64,000 bases of DNA from Clostridia bacterium. GTDB taxonomy: Bacteria > Bacillota > Clostridia > Christensenellales > UBA3700. The stretch is taken from the NCBI GenBank assembly GCA_029061605.1, contig JAIDRT010000035.1:17132-81131 (forward strand), given 5' to 3'. Below, in pieces: positions 1-8,488 of the stretch. The notes beneath the pieces are model-generated. The model made no database searches, was not told where the DNA came from, and saw only the letters and a list, made by a program, of their open reading frames with translations. A program made the position numbers and the translations under genes. Position 1 is the first letter of the stretch. Each line of letters starts with the position of its first letter.

Positions 1-1
1 A

Positions 2-256
2 AAAGTATGCGCCTATTGCAGAAGTCAAGATGACAGCAAGACTTATTGCGAAGGCGGAGCAAAATGCGCGACCTGTACGTTTGAGATGGACAATCATATC
101 TCAAGAAGCGAACTCGCCCGCTCAGTCGTAGGCTGGTCGGATTCTCAAATTGCCAATTGGGAGGACGCAAGATCCATTATATCCATAGAAGACCTTTACG
201 TATACTGTCAACTCTGCGACGTTACGCTTGAAGACATCATCGTATTTGCTAGATAA
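2..256 (+). CDS. C-terminal part of an XRE-like regulator with a Cys cluster (partial)
   Basis: The reading frame is open from the window edge to TAA at 254-256, giving about 84 residues with no start in the window. The visible part begins with a cysteine cluster (CAYC, then C and CATC about 12-19 residues later) that looks like a small zinc-binding unit. It continues into a helix-turn-helix-like stretch (SELARS, then SDSQIANWE) ending in LEDIIVFAR, the layout of XRE/Cro DNA-binding domains. What is seen is the frame and the motifs; zinc binding and DNA binding are inferred from the family. The target is unknown. The gene may be an autoregulator or part of a longer protein to the left. Confidence 0.65.
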   Translation, partial: KVCAYCRSQDDSKTYCEGGAKCATCTFEMDNHISRSELARSVVGWSDSQIANWEDARSIISIEDLYVYCQLCDVTLEDIIVFAR

Positions 257-363
257 GAACATTATTTTTCGTCTTTGACGTAGACTGACAAAAACGCATA
301 GGAATACATCGGGCTTTTTTGAAAAATTTCGACATAGAACTGTATAAAATTTTCCAATTTCTA

Positions 364-392
364 TTGACATAAAGATTTTTTAACTTTATAAT
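364..392 (+). promoter_or_regulatory. Sigma-A-type promoter for the 681-aa lipoprotein
   Basis: TTGACA at 364-369 and TATAAT at 387-392 are separated by 17 bp, a consensus arrangement. The predicted start is near 399, giving a short leader with AGGAGG at 419-424 before the ATG at 430. Confidence 0.85.
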
Positions 393-429
393 TTAATTAA
401 TAAAAATATAAATAACTTAGGAGGTTATT

Positions 430-2475
430 ATGAAAAAGAAAAAAATCGTTATCTCCCTATTGATAGCAGTTATGGTTCTTTCTCTCGCTTTGACGGCTCT
501 TGTCGGTTGCGGTCCAAAAGAAGACCCCAATGCTCCGCCTGCCGGATACAAGAATATGACCAAAACTTTATCATCAGTGTTGGGAGACGCACTCTTCAAT
601 TCCTCAAATGGAAAGAAGATTAACAACCTTAAGGCAAGCGCTCAATTGAAAGTAAACACCAAGTACGGTGATTCTACAAACGAATATCTTGTTAAATTCG
701 GCGCTAACGTAGCATTGAATACTGAAGACAAGAATACGACCACTTTCGGTTTGTCAATTGTTGATGTAAAGGCTAACAATGCTAACATCCTTAACGTTTA
801 TTACCAAGAGGCTCTTGCAACTTCCACAACAGACGCTAGCGGCGACCTTTACGTCGATCTCGGCAGCGGCAACAGCGCTCAACACTTTGCAATCAAAGGT
901 CTTAGCATCAAGACTGTCTTGGAAAGCGAAAATGTAAACGTGTCTGATAAAGACGCAAGCGATATTGACGACAAGATCCAAACTGTTTTGGGCAACGACG
1001 TATTCACTATCTTTGATACGGTAGCATCTCTTGGCGGTCTCTATCAATCCAACGACAACAGCGAAGTTCTTCTTCGTCTTGACCTCAACTCCATCTTTGA
1101 GAAAGCAGGTGATTTGTTGAATGCTTTGGACGTTGTTGACGAATATGCTGGCAATCTTGGTCTTACTTTGAAGTCTTCTGATCTTCAAACTCTTCTCCCC
1201 GCTTTGACAATAGATCTTCATATTAAACTTATAGGCGCTGGAGACGACGAGTTTGAAGATGCTGAATTTGCAGGCATTGAGGCAAATTTGGGCATACCTA
1301 ACAAAGATATCAAGATCACGAGAACTGACAACACAGAATTCGTTCGCATAAATATCGCTAAAGATTGCGAAATCGGACTTGGTCTTGACTTTGCATTCGG
1401 TAACAGCGCAAGCAATCCTCCTCGCCCACTCGCGAACGGCAACGATTATAAGCAAATCAGCGCAATCAACTTTACCACTAAAGGTGAACTCACACTCAAT
1501 GAGGCGATCGGCGTAAGTATTAACTTTAACAATAAGGATATGACGCTTGAGATACCTGCAGGCACCTATTCTATCGAACTTGCTGCAGACCTTGATCCTA
1601 CTCAACTTATCGGCGTAAAATTTAATGCAAATAAGACAAGCGAAATCTTGAACTTGGTTGAGACTATCGCAACTAGAGTAATCAATGTCCTCAGCATTAA
1701 GATCGTTAACTCTGATGAGACTAAGAAAATTGATGTTTCCATCAAAGACGGTAATGTTTATTTGACAGATCTTTCTTTGATTGGCGAACTTGGCGAATCG
1801 ATATCCGGTATTATTAGTAGCGACGGAATGAGTATTTCTGCTGTTATCGACGCACTTAAAGGTATACCTGGACTTATTCCTCCAGATAAGGAAGATCCTG
1901 AAGTAGGTAGCGGCGACGCTTCCGGCGAGGCTTCTGGCAACGTATCTGGTGACGCTTCTGGCTCAACTCCTTCTGGTAACACTGGAAATAAAGTAGATTG
2001 GGATGCGCTTGCTGCTCTCGTAAAGAACTTGACTTTGATCGCAAATGACGGTAAGATCAGCGTTGACGTACAAAATCACACTGTTAATCAAAACCTCAAA
2101 TATAAGACTGAAGTAAAAATTGATGAAGAAACTGGTGAAAGTGGCGAAGTAGTTGTTGTTGACAAAGATGGCAAGCCAGTAATCGACAAAAACTATGGTG
2201 ACACAACCATCAACGTTAAGGCTGAAGCAACCAAAAACGGTATTACGATCGACGCTTCACTTCTCAACATAATTCTTAATCAAGCAGAAGAACGCAAAGC
2301 AAACGTATCCGCTAAAGTAGAAGTAAACAGCAATGGCATCACCATTACGGCTAAGTCGGCTGCTAAACTCAGTGATGCGGCTGCAGAAATCGACTTTGGC
2401 AGCGGTATTAAGATGAAGATCGACTTGGTACTCAAGTTGACTGAGTTCAAATACGGCAACTGCGCTACTGAATAA
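430..2475 (+). CDS. Large putative lipoprotein, unknown function
   Basis: 681 aa. The N-terminus is a lipoprotein signal: MKKKK, a hydrophobic stretch to about residue 25, then the lipobox LVGC with Cys about residue 27. It is therefore predicted to be lipid-anchored outside the membrane. The rest is acidic, Asn/Asp/Lys rich and mostly beta-strand-like, with no motif I recognise. Residues about 490-520 form a flexible Ser/Gly linker built from SGxxSG units (SGDASGEASGNVSGDASG), separating a larger N-terminal part from a C-terminal domain. A similar linker occurs in the lipoprotein at 62903-63877. The AGGAGG ribosome site and ATG are unambiguous. It is monocistronic: its own promoter lies upstream and a strong terminator follows. 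It could be a substrate-binding or surface adhesion protein, but nothing seen decides this. Confidence 0.9.
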   Translation: MKKKKIVISLLIAVMVLSLALTALVGCGPKEDPNAPPAGYKNMTKTLSSVLGDALFNSSNGKKINNLKASAQLKVNTKYGDSTNEYLVKFGANVALNTEDKNTTTFGLSIVDVKANNANILNVYYQEALATSTTDASGDLYVDLGSGNSAQHFAIKGLSIKTVLESENVNVSDKDASDIDDKIQTVLGNDVFTIFDTVASLGGLYQSNDNSEVLLRLDLNSIFEKAGDLLNALDVVDEYAGNLGLTLKSSDLQTLLPALTIDLHIKLIGAGDDEFEDAEFAGIEANLGIPNKDIKITRTDNTEFVRINIAKDCEIGLGLDFAFGNSASNPPRPLANGNDYKQISAINFTTKGELTLNEAIGVSINFNNKDMTLEIPAGTYSIELAADLDPTQLIGVKFNANKTSEILNLVETIATRVINVLSIKIVNSDETKKIDVSIKDGNVYLTDLSLIGELGESISGIISSDGMSISAVIDALKGIPGLIPPDKEDPEVGSGDASGEASGNVSGDASGSTPSGNTGNKVDWDALAALVKNLTLIANDGKISVDVQNHTVNQNLKYKTEVKIDEETGESGEVVVVDKDGKPVIDKNYGDTTINVKAEATKNGITIDASLLNIILNQAEERKANVSAKVEVNSNGITITAKSAAKLSDAAAEIDFGSGIKMKIDLVLKLTEFKYGNCATE

Positions 2476-2498
2476 TTCGGTTTAAACAAACATCAAGA

Positions 2499-2527
2499 CG
2501 AGTCGCTTAAATGCGGCTCGTTTTTTT
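2499..2527 (+). terminator. Intrinsic terminator of the 430-2475 gene
   Basis: An 8-bp stem (2499-2506 with 2513-2520, one G-T wobble) with a 6-nt loop is followed directly by seven T residues. Confidence 0.9.
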
Positions 2528-2558
2528 ATAAATTATTTCAAAATATGTGGCAAAGCAT

Positions 2559-2587
2559 TTGACAAAACATTGCATATAATATATATT
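2559..2587 (+). promoter_or_regulatory. Promoter of the thiT leader
   Basis: TTGACA at 2559-2564 and TATATT at 2582-2587 with a 17-bp spacer. This would start the transcript near 2594 and give a leader of about 330 nt ahead of thiT, holding a TPP aptamer in its second half. Confidence 0.7.
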
Positions 2588-2611
2588 TGATATATAAAAA
2601 ATAAATATATT

Positions 2612-2642
2612 CGCCGTGGGTGCTACCACAAGGATAGCCCCA
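2612..2642 (+). other. Unassigned structured segment at the 5' end of the thiT leader
   Basis: Two mutually exclusive pairings share bases. GTGG (2616-2619) can pair with CCAC (2626-2629), or GGGTGCTA (2618-2625) can pair with TAGCCCC (2635-2641) with one bulge. A further small hairpin with a GTAC stem lies near 2700-2720. I do not recognise it as a known riboswitch class. It lies in the predicted transcript, upstream of the TPP aptamer. Confidence 0.3.
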
Positions 2643-2757
2643 AAAGATATAAATTTTATTAGAGAAATTTGTCATTAGGCTCGACGAGAGATCGCAGTTG
2701 TACAAAAAGTACAATAAGAGCGCTTAACAAAGCATAATGGAAAATTGATCAATAAAA

Positions 2758-2842
2758 TTACCTCTTCTTGGGACTGGCATTGTGGATTTGCTGAGATTAT
2801 ACCACTGAATCGGACAAGGTAATACTTGAACGAAAGAGCGTA
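2758..2842 (+). promoter_or_regulatory. TPP riboswitch aptamer (THI element)
   Basis: The invariant CTGAGA sits at 2791-2796. It is followed by a GGTAATAC core (from about 2819) enclosed by a CAAG/CTTG helix and then ACG and AAGAG, matching the 3' half of the THI element. The P1 helix is CTCTT (2762-2766) with AAGAG (2834-2838). The usual CCTGAT block is diverged here (TCGGAC). The gene that follows is a thiamine transporter, which fits control by thiamine pyrophosphate. The assignment rests on motif plus context; a covariance-model search would settle it. Confidence 0.85.
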
Positions 2843-2862
2843 AAACGCAAGTAAAGTATATT

Positions 2863-2897
2863 GGCGCCCAATTTAACAATTGGACGCTTTTTATTTT
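2863..2897 (+). terminator. Riboswitch-controlled terminator before thiT
   Basis: GCG-C-CCAATT and AATTGG-A-CGC form a stem with a TAAC loop, followed by TTTTTATTTT. It lies about 20 nt after the aptamer P1 and ends before the ribosome site, so it is the likely expression platform: ligand-bound RNA terminates before thiT. Confidence 0.75.
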
Positions 2898-2925
2898 CAT
2901 TCGTCGGCGAAAAAGGAGACAAACT

Positions 2926-3951
2926 ATGAACAACCTACTCTTGCTGATGGCTGTCAAGACGTCAGACGGCGACGAATTGCCTGATCTTCTCTTCTGGCCT
3001 ATCTTCGCATTATTCATTGCGCTTTTTGCATTTATGTTTTTGCTGTATTTGCGTAAGCGCGCCCCAAAGACTATTGGAATACTTATCTATATCGCAATAG
3101 CGCTTTGCATCGCTGCCGCAATTATTTGTATGGCGCTCATAGGCAAGTATTACGCTGACAATATCAAAAACGACGGCTATTACTCCCCTTACTTCAAGGA
3201 CGCGCCAATGTATATAAGCGCAATAGCGCTTGTCGCTGTAATCGTGGGATTGACATTTATACTAGGCAAAAACGAAAACTTTAAATTCGACTCGCGCTCC
3301 GTTGCCTTTGGCGCAATTTGCATCGCAATGAGTTTTGCGCTGTCTTACGTACGTCTGTTTAAGTTGCCTCAAGGCGGTAGCGTTACGCTTGCCTCTCTGC
3401 TCCCACTTATGATTTTCTCATATATATTCGGAGTAAAAAAGGGATTGCTTATAGGCTTAATATACGGCGTATTGCAAGCAATACAAGATCCGTACATAAT
3501 CCATCCAGTTCAATTTTTGCTGGACTATCCTATAGCCTTTTCCGCAATAGGTCTTGGTGGCGCGTTTGCTAAACTCTCAGTATTCAAAAAATGTCCTCAA
3601 GTTTCTCTCTTGCTTGGCGGTATACTTGCCAGCGTATTGAGATTTTTGTCGCATTTCCTTTCAGGAGCATTTGCCTTTGGCGCATACGCCGCTGATGCCG
3701 GACAAAACGTATACGTATATAGCCTTGCATACAATTCTTTTGTATTCGCAGATATTGCAATTGTGCTTGCGCTTGGCGTGATTCTCTTCTCGTCAAAAGC
3801 ATTTATGAATGAAGTAGTATATAAGCAAAGAGCAAAAATGCTTGCAAACCAAACTGTCGCAAGCCAAGTTAATATTGCCGTCAAAGAAGTATGCAGTACT
3901 CAACAAGACGAAGTAATAAAAGACGAATCTTCTTCTAAAGTTGATAATTAA
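2926..3951 (+). CDS. thiT: ThiT-type thiamine ECF transporter S component with N-terminal membrane extension
   Basis: 341 aa. Residues about 125-300 match the ThiT/YuaJ thiamine-binding S component: the LPQGGSVTLASLLPL loop and the DPYIIHPVQFLLDYP block are family signatures. S components pair with a shared EcfA/A'/T module to import thiamine; no such module is in this window. ThiT proteins are usually about 190 aa; here about 120 extra N-terminal residues carry two or three additional hydrophobic segments, and a charged Ser/Lys-rich tail follows the domain. AGGAG precedes the ATG by a normal distance. The TPP riboswitch upstream supports the assignment. The role of the extra N-terminal segment is unknown. 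Confidence 0.93.
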   Translation: MNNLLLLMAVKTSDGDELPDLLFWPIFALFIALFAFMFLLYLRKRAPKTIGILIYIAIALCIAAAIICMALIGKYYADNIKNDGYYSPYFKDAPMYISAIALVAVIVGLTFILGKNENFKFDSRSVAFGAICIAMSFALSYVRLFKLPQGGSVTLASLLPLMIFSYIFGVKKGLLIGLIYGVLQAIQDPYIIHPVQFLLDYPIAFSAIGLGGAFAKLSVFKKCPQVSLLLGGILASVLRFLSHFLSGAFAFGAYAADAGQNVYVYSLAYNSFVFADIAIVLALGVILFSSKAFMNEVVYKQRAKMLANQTVASQVNIAVKEVCSTQQDEVIKDESSSKVDN

Positions 3952-3980
3952 ACTGTAAACGTTTATATAAGATTAAAAAA

Positions 3981-4013
3981 ACGCAGTATGTCAAATTTAT
4001 ATACTGCGTTTTC
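3981..4013. terminator. Bidirectional terminator between thiT and the ABC operon
   Basis: A perfect 9-bp stem (ACGCAGTAT at 3981-3989 with ATACTGCGT at 4001-4009) is flanked by A6 on the left and T4 on the right, so it can end thiT and the convergent ABC operon. Confidence 0.85.
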
Positions 4014-4023
4014 TAATCAGTTA

Positions 4024-4062
4024 AGATTTCTCCATTACGCTACGCTCCAGTCGAAATGACAT
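4024..4062. repeat. Short interspersed repeat, copy 1
   Basis: A copy of a dispersed motif of the form AGATTTCTCC...GTCGAAATGACA. Related copies occur at about 8347, 41391, 50850, 50911 and 61911, in both orientations and always between genes. Nothing coding is visible in it. Confidence 0.7.
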
Positions 4063-4107
4063 AGGATTGTTTTGTAAAATTTAACGTGAGCGCACTAATA
4101 TATGCGC

Positions 4108-6021
4108 TCATTCTAATTCGAAGGCACCGGTATACAATTGATAATACTGACCGCCTTGCGCAATAAGTTCTTCGTGATTACCGCTTTCTATAATACGACC
4201 GTGGTCAAGCACAATGATCATATCGGAGTTCTGCACTGTGGAAAGTCTATGCGCAATTACAAATACCGTTCTGCCTTCCATAAGTCTGTCCATACCTTGT
4301 TGGACAAGCGCCTCAGTGCGAGTATCTATTGACGACGTCGCCTCGTCCAAAATCATCACTGGAGCGTCGGCTACCGCCGCTCTTGCTATTGACAACAACT
4401 GCTTTTGTCCTTGCGAAAGATTTGAGCCGTCGCCTGTGAGCATAGTTTCGTAGCCGCTGGGAAGACGCGTAATAAAGTCGTGAGCGTTTGCAAGTTTTGC
4501 CGCCGCAATACAATCTTCATCAGTTGCGTCAAGTCTGCCGTAACGGATATTATCCATTATAGTACCAGTAAACAGGTTGGTGTCTTGCAAGACTATACCC
4601 AAAGATCTTCGCAAGTCGCCTTTCTTGATCTTGTTAATATTGATACCGTCATAGCGTATCTTACCGTCTGCGATATCATAAAATCTGTTGATAAGATTGG
4701 TTATCGTCGTCTTTCCTGCGCCGGTAGCGCCTACGAAAGCAAACTTTTGTCCCGGCTTGGCGTGTATCGTCACGTCGTGCAATACGAGTTTGTCAGGCAC
4801 GTAGCCAAAGTCAACTTCGTTGAGTTCTATATCTCCGGTAAGTCTTTCAAAAGTGATAGTCCCCTCTGCCTTATGAGGATGTTTCCACGCCCAAATTCCA
4901 GTACGTTCTTGACACTCGACAAGTTTTCCGTTTTCTTCTTTGGCATTAACGAGAGTGACGTAGCCTTCGTCCAACTCAGAAGTTTGGTCAAGCAAATTGA
5001 ATATTCTGTCCGCGCCCGCAGTAGCCATTACAACGGCGTTAAGTTGGGTGGAGACTTGAGAGATATTGAACGTAAACTGTCTACTCATATTCAAAAATGC
5101 CACTATTGCGCCCATCTCTATTCCGCCGACGGCAAGTCCTGTCAAAGTGAGGTTGCGAGCGCCCGCAAGCACGAGAGCGCCTCCTACGATTGCAACAACC
5201 ACGTAGAGCACGTGACCTATATTGCCAAGCGTAGGCATAAGAATATTAGCGTATTTGTTGGCTTTCTCGCTGGCTTTAAAAAGCGAATTATTGATAGCGT
5301 CAAAGTCAGACTTGGATTGCTCTTCGTGGCAGAAAACCTTGACGACCTTTTGTCCGTGCATCATTTCTTCTATGAAGCCTTCCGTCTTGCCTATCGCGCC
5401 CTGCTGAAGCATAAAGTATTTTGCGCTCTTTCCGCCAATAAGTCTTATGACCATTACCATTACGCCTACGCCTGCAAGTACCACTAAAGTAAGCCATATA
5501 CTAGATACCAACATAGTGACAAGCAACGTGATGACCGCAACAAATGCGGCATACGCTTGCGGAATACTTTGAGATATAAGTTGACGAATCGCATCTGTGT
5601 CGTTGGTGTAAATACTCATAATATCGCCGTGCGTATGAGTATCAAAAAACTTGATAGGAAGCGACTGCATCTTCTTGAACATATCGTTGCGGACGTGGTA
5701 CAAAAATCCCTGCGTAACGTGCGCCATAATTCTGGTGTATACAAACGAGGCTATCAATCCAACGATATATATACCTATCATAATACCTATAATCGTCAGC
5801 AACTTGTCTTTGACGCTGTCCCAACCGTTTTCGATTCCGGGAGTGATAACGTCGTTGACAATTCTCTCGATAAATATTGACGAACTTATTGCCGCCATAG
5901 AGTTGAACGTAATGCAAATAAGCACGACTATCAAAGGCAATTTATAGTACTTAAACATATACTTGATAAGTCTTCCGAGTATGGACATTACGCCCTTACT
6001 GCTTTTAATTCTTTGAGCCAT
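4108..6021 (-). CDS. ABC exporter subunit with intact ATPase site (multidrug type)
   Basis: 637 aa half-transporter: an N-terminal six-helix membrane domain (about residues 20-330) and a C-terminal ATPase domain. Walker A is GATGAGKTT from residue 431, signature LSQGQ near 535, Walker B MILDE with catalytic Glu near 560, and H-loop His near 591, all canonical. A charged insert (about 375-410, with WAWKHPH) precedes the ATPase domain. Its start overlaps the end of the upstream gene (6005-7771) by 17 bp, so the two are translated together and probably form a heterodimer in which this subunit carries the working site. A MarR gene leads the operon. The substrate is unknown; drug or peptide export is the usual role. 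Confidence 0.93.
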   Translation of the reverse strand: MAQRIKSSKGVMSILGRLIKYMFKYYKLPLIVVLICITFNSMAAISSSIFIERIVNDVITPGIENGWDSVKDKLLTIIGIMIGIYIVGLIASFVYTRIMAHVTQGFLYHVRNDMFKKMQSLPIKFFDTHTHGDIMSIYTNDTDAIRQLISQSIPQAYAAFVAVITLLVTMLVSSIWLTLVVLAGVGVMVMVIRLIGGKSAKYFMLQQGAIGKTEGFIEEMMHGQKVVKVFCHEEQSKSDFDAINNSLFKASEKANKYANILMPTLGNIGHVLYVVVAIVGGALVLAGARNLTLTGLAVGGIEMGAIVAFLNMSRQFTFNISQVSTQLNAVVMATAGADRIFNLLDQTSELDEGYVTLVNAKEENGKLVECQERTGIWAWKHPHKAEGTITFERLTGDIELNEVDFGYVPDKLVLHDVTIHAKPGQKFAFVGATGAGKTTITNLINRFYDIADGKIRYDGININKIKKGDLRRSLGIVLQDTNLFTGTIMDNIRYGRLDATDEDCIAAAKLANAHDFITRLPSGYETMLTGDGSNLSQGQKQLLSIARAAVADAPVMILDEATSSIDTRTEALVQQGMDRLMEGRTVFVIAHRLSTVQNSDMIIVLDHGRIIESGNHEELIAQGGQYYQLYTGAFELE

Positions 6022-7771
6022 TGACCTTTACCTCCCCTTCGTTGTTAGCCTTGTTTTGAGAGTAGTACACCTCTTGATATATCGCGTTGCGCGCAAGCAA
6101 CTCCTCGTGCGAGCCGATATCCGCTATGCTTCCGCCATCCATTACGATTATTTTGTCAGCGTCCTGTACTGACGCAACTCTTTGCGCTATTATAAACTTG
6201 GTAGTATTAGGTATCTCCTCCGCAAATGCCTTGCGAATTAAAGCGTCCGTCTTCGTGTCTACCGCGCTCGTCGAGTCGTCAAGTATTAGTATCTTAGGCT
6301 TTTTGAGCAATGCCCTTGCAATACAAAGTCTTTGCTTTTGTCCGCCGGATACGTTTGTGCCGCCCTGCTCAATATACGTATCGTACTTGTCAGGAAAACC
6401 CATTATAAAGTCGTGAGCCTGCGCCAACTTGCACACTCTCTCAAGTTCTTCGTCGCTTGCGTCGGGATTACCCCACCTCAAGTTCTGCTTTATCGTACCT
6501 GAGAAGAGCACGTTTTTTTGCAATACCACAGCGACTTGATTACGCAGCGTGTCAAGATCGTATTCTTTTACGTTGAGCCCGCCAACGTATACGTGACCGC
6601 TCGTCGCGTCGTAAAGTCTGGGTATCAAATTGACAAGCGAAGTCTTACTGCTGCCAGTACCGCCGAGTATGCCAACCGTTTCGCCCGACTTAATGTCGAG
6701 ATTGACGCCTTTGAGAGCGCGTCTGTCTGCCTTGACGTCATACTTAAAATCTACGTCCTCAAAGCGCACGTCACCGTTTTTGACCTCATACACAGGATTT
6801 TCTGGATTATGCAAGTCGCTCTCTTCACTCAACACTTCTACTATACGCTTTGCAGAAGTATTTGCCATTGATATCATTATCATTACCATATTGAGCATCA
6901 TAAGCGACGAAAGTATCTGCGACGCATAAACTATGAGCGAAGACATCTCCGACGATTTGTCTATGCCTTCTTTGACGCCAAACATTGGCACCAAAAAACA
7001 TATCATCAATATTGAAAACCACATACAGAATTGCATCAACGGATTGGCAAGCGCGATTATCTTTTCACCTTTGAGGAAGTCATAGCGCACGTCGTTGGAC
7101 GTCTTCTGGAATTTTTCGTTTTCATACTCGTCTCTTACGTAAGACTTGACAACTCTAATGCCCTTTATATCTTCTTGTATGGATTCATTCATAGCGTCGT
7201 ATTTTTTGAATACCCTTGTAAATATAGGGTCTACGAGCCTAAACAATATAAAGAGACCTGCTCCCAACACCGGTACGAGCGCCAAGAATATAAACGCAAT
7301 CTTTACGTTGATGACAAATGCCATAATCAACGAGAAAATCAACATTATTGGCGACCTAACCGCAACTCTTACTATCATCATATAAGCAAGTTGCACGTTG
7401 GATACATCCGTAGTCATTCTAGTAACCAAACTTGGCGCAGAGAATTTGTCTATATTGGAAAACGCAAATCCTTGAATACGGTAATACATATCCTGTCTCA
7501 AGTTCTTTGCAAAACCAGTCGACGCAGTTGCGGCAAATTTGCCAGCAAGCACTCCAAATACAAGCGAAAACGCGGCAAGCGCCAACAATATTCCGCCGTA
7601 AAGCAATATATTTGTTATGGAATTGTCGTCTTGTATTTTTGCAAGCATTTCAATCATATAAAGAGGTATAATACATTCCAAAGCCACTTCAACAGTCACG
7701 CACACCGGCGATAAAATTGATACGCCTTTGAACTGCTTGATACTTTTCATCAATTTCTTTATCGTGTTCAC
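6005..7771 (-). CDS. ABC exporter subunit with degenerate ATPase site
   Basis: 588 aa membrane-plus-ATPase half-transporter. The ATPase domain is degenerate: Walker A is GGTGSSKT from residue 370 (third Gly replaced by Ser), the residue after Walker B is Asp (ILILDDSTS, about 498-499) in place of Glu, and the H-loop His is Gln (IAQRVAS, about 530), while the signature SGGQKQR is intact. This pattern is known from heterodimeric exporters of the LmrCD, BmrCD and TM287/288 type. The start is GTG at 7771, preceded by AAGGAG at 6 nt. It lies 25 bp after the MarR gene and overlaps the next ABC gene by 17 bp. Confidence 0.93.
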   Translation of the reverse strand: MNTIKKLMKSIKQFKGVSILSPVCVTVEVALECIIPLYMIEMLAKIQDDNSITNILLYGGILLALAAFSLVFGVLAGKFAATASTGFAKNLRQDMYYRIQGFAFSNIDKFSAPSLVTRMTTDVSNVQLAYMMIVRVAVRSPIMLIFSLIMAFVINVKIAFIFLALVPVLGAGLFILFRLVDPIFTRVFKKYDAMNESIQEDIKGIRVVKSYVRDEYENEKFQKTSNDVRYDFLKGEKIIALANPLMQFCMWFSILMICFLVPMFGVKEGIDKSSEMSSLIVYASQILSSLMMLNMVMIMISMANTSAKRIVEVLSEESDLHNPENPVYEVKNGDVRFEDVDFKYDVKADRRALKGVNLDIKSGETVGILGGTGSSKTSLVNLIPRLYDATSGHVYVGGLNVKEYDLDTLRNQVAVVLQKNVLFSGTIKQNLRWGNPDASDEELERVCKLAQAHDFIMGFPDKYDTYIEQGGTNVSGGQKQRLCIARALLKKPKILILDDSTSAVDTKTDALIRKAFAEEIPNTTKFIIAQRVASVQDADKIIVMDGGSIADIGSHEELLARNAIYQEVYYSQNKANNEGEVKVNGSKN

Positions 7772-7796
7772 CTTGATCTCCTTCTCTTTTTATTTT

Positions 7797-8234
7797 TTAA
7801 ATTTTTTCTTTCTCTACGTTGTTCTTCACCTTGTCAAGCAAACGAAAAAGCGTGTCAAGTTCTTCTTCGCTCATTCCCTCTCTCAACTTGATTTCAATTT
7901 TTCCAAGTTCGCAGTCTATACTGTCGTGTATATCAAGCGATTTCTGCGTCAACGAAACTCTTTTAAGTCTGCCGTCGCCGTCTACGGAATGTCTCTCTAT
8001 CAATCCCGCTTTCTCCATTTGACTAAGCAAGTTCGTCACACTGGACCTTCTGATCGACAGATGTTCTTCTATGTCCTTTTGATAAACGTCTTTATGAGCG
8101 TTTTCGCTCAAAAAACCTATGACGTGACCGTAAATTCCCTTGATATCATTGCTTTGCAATATGGGAATTGAGTTGATTCTTCTCTTGATTTGATTGTTGA
8201 TAAAACGCAATTCAAAACTTATCGTCTTTTCCAT
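7797..8234 (-). CDS. MarR-family transcriptional regulator
   Basis: 145 aa. A winged helix-turn-helix with the MarR pattern (RRSSVTNLLSQMEKAGLIER, then the wing region GDGRLKRVSLT) lies about residues 50-105, flanked by helices for dimerisation. It heads the ABC exporter operon. A perfect inverted repeat (8-bp arms) lies between the -10 box and the start codon, so autorepression of the whole operon, relieved by a ligand that the pump exports, is the likely logic. Ligand and DNA binding are inferred from the family. Confidence 0.9.
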   Translation of the reverse strand: MEKTISFELRFINNQIKRRINSIPILQSNDIKGIYGHVIGFLSENAHKDVYQKDIEEHLSIRRSSVTNLLSQMEKAGLIERHSVDGDGRLKRVSLTQKSLDIHDSIDCELGKIEIKLREGMSEEELDTLFRLLDKVKNNVEKEKI

Positions 8235-8244
8235 TTGCCACCAA

Positions 8245-8262
8245 TTGTTAGACTTCTAACAA
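8245..8262. promoter_or_regulatory. Putative MarR operator (TTGTTAGA-2-TCTAACAA)
   Basis: Perfect 8-bp inverted arms around a 2-bp centre, placed just downstream of the -10 box and 10 bp before the MarR start. A bound dimer would block the promoter or clearance from it. A related CTAAC-3-GTTAG operator is seen at the second MarR/ABC module (55483-55495). Confidence 0.75.
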
Positions 8263-8264
8263 AC

Positions 8265-8292
8265 ATTATATCATTTAAAATAATATTGTCAA
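8265..8292 (-). promoter_or_regulatory. Promoter of the marR-ABC operon
   Basis: On the minus strand TTGACA (8287-8292) and TATAAT (8265-8270) are separated by 16 bp. The inverted-repeat operator overlaps the transcription start region. Confidence 0.85.
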
Positions 8293-8346
8293 CAAAATTG
8301 TGACGGTAATTTAAAGATTTTTTTGATACTTAATGACGCGTAGAAT

Positions 8347-8375
8347 GAGATTTCTCCACTTCAGTCGAAATGACA
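8347..8375. repeat. Short interspersed repeat, copy 2
   Basis: GAGATTTCTCC...GTCGAAATGACA, the cleanest copy of the dispersed motif. It lies between the MarR promoter and two larger inverted-repeat elements. Confidence 0.7.
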
Positions 8376-8394
8376 AATGCCAAACCGCAAGCAA

Positions 8395-8485
8395 GCGCAG
8401 AGATTGGCGTGCATTTCGCTTTGCGAAATTGTCCGAATAGGACTTTTTCGACCGCTCAATAGCGATATCAGCCGATATATGCGCC
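8395..8485. repeat. Inverted-repeat element, type B, short divergent copy
   Basis: The left end GCAGAGATTGGCGTGC and the right end GATATATGCGC match the ends of the longer type-B copies at 41507-41628 and 50953-51077, but the interior differs and the GTAC apex is missing. It abuts the type-A element to its right, so one may have inserted beside the other. Confidence 0.5.
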
Positions 8486-8488
8486 CAC

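Noticed and set aside
754-1605. 283-codon open frame on the minus strand inside the lipoprotein gene
   Set aside because: It lies wholly opposite a well-supported gene with a signal peptide, promoter and ribosome site; no start signal or domain is seen in it.
2612-2642. Segment before the TPP aptamer as a T-box or other known riboswitch
   Set aside because: It lacks the conserved blocks of the T-box and of the common riboswitch classes I checked by eye; left as unassigned.
4480-5487. 335-codon plus-strand open frame opposite the ABC gene
   Set aside because: It mirrors a gene with all ATPase motifs; its composition is that of a reverse-strand shadow and no ribosome site fits.
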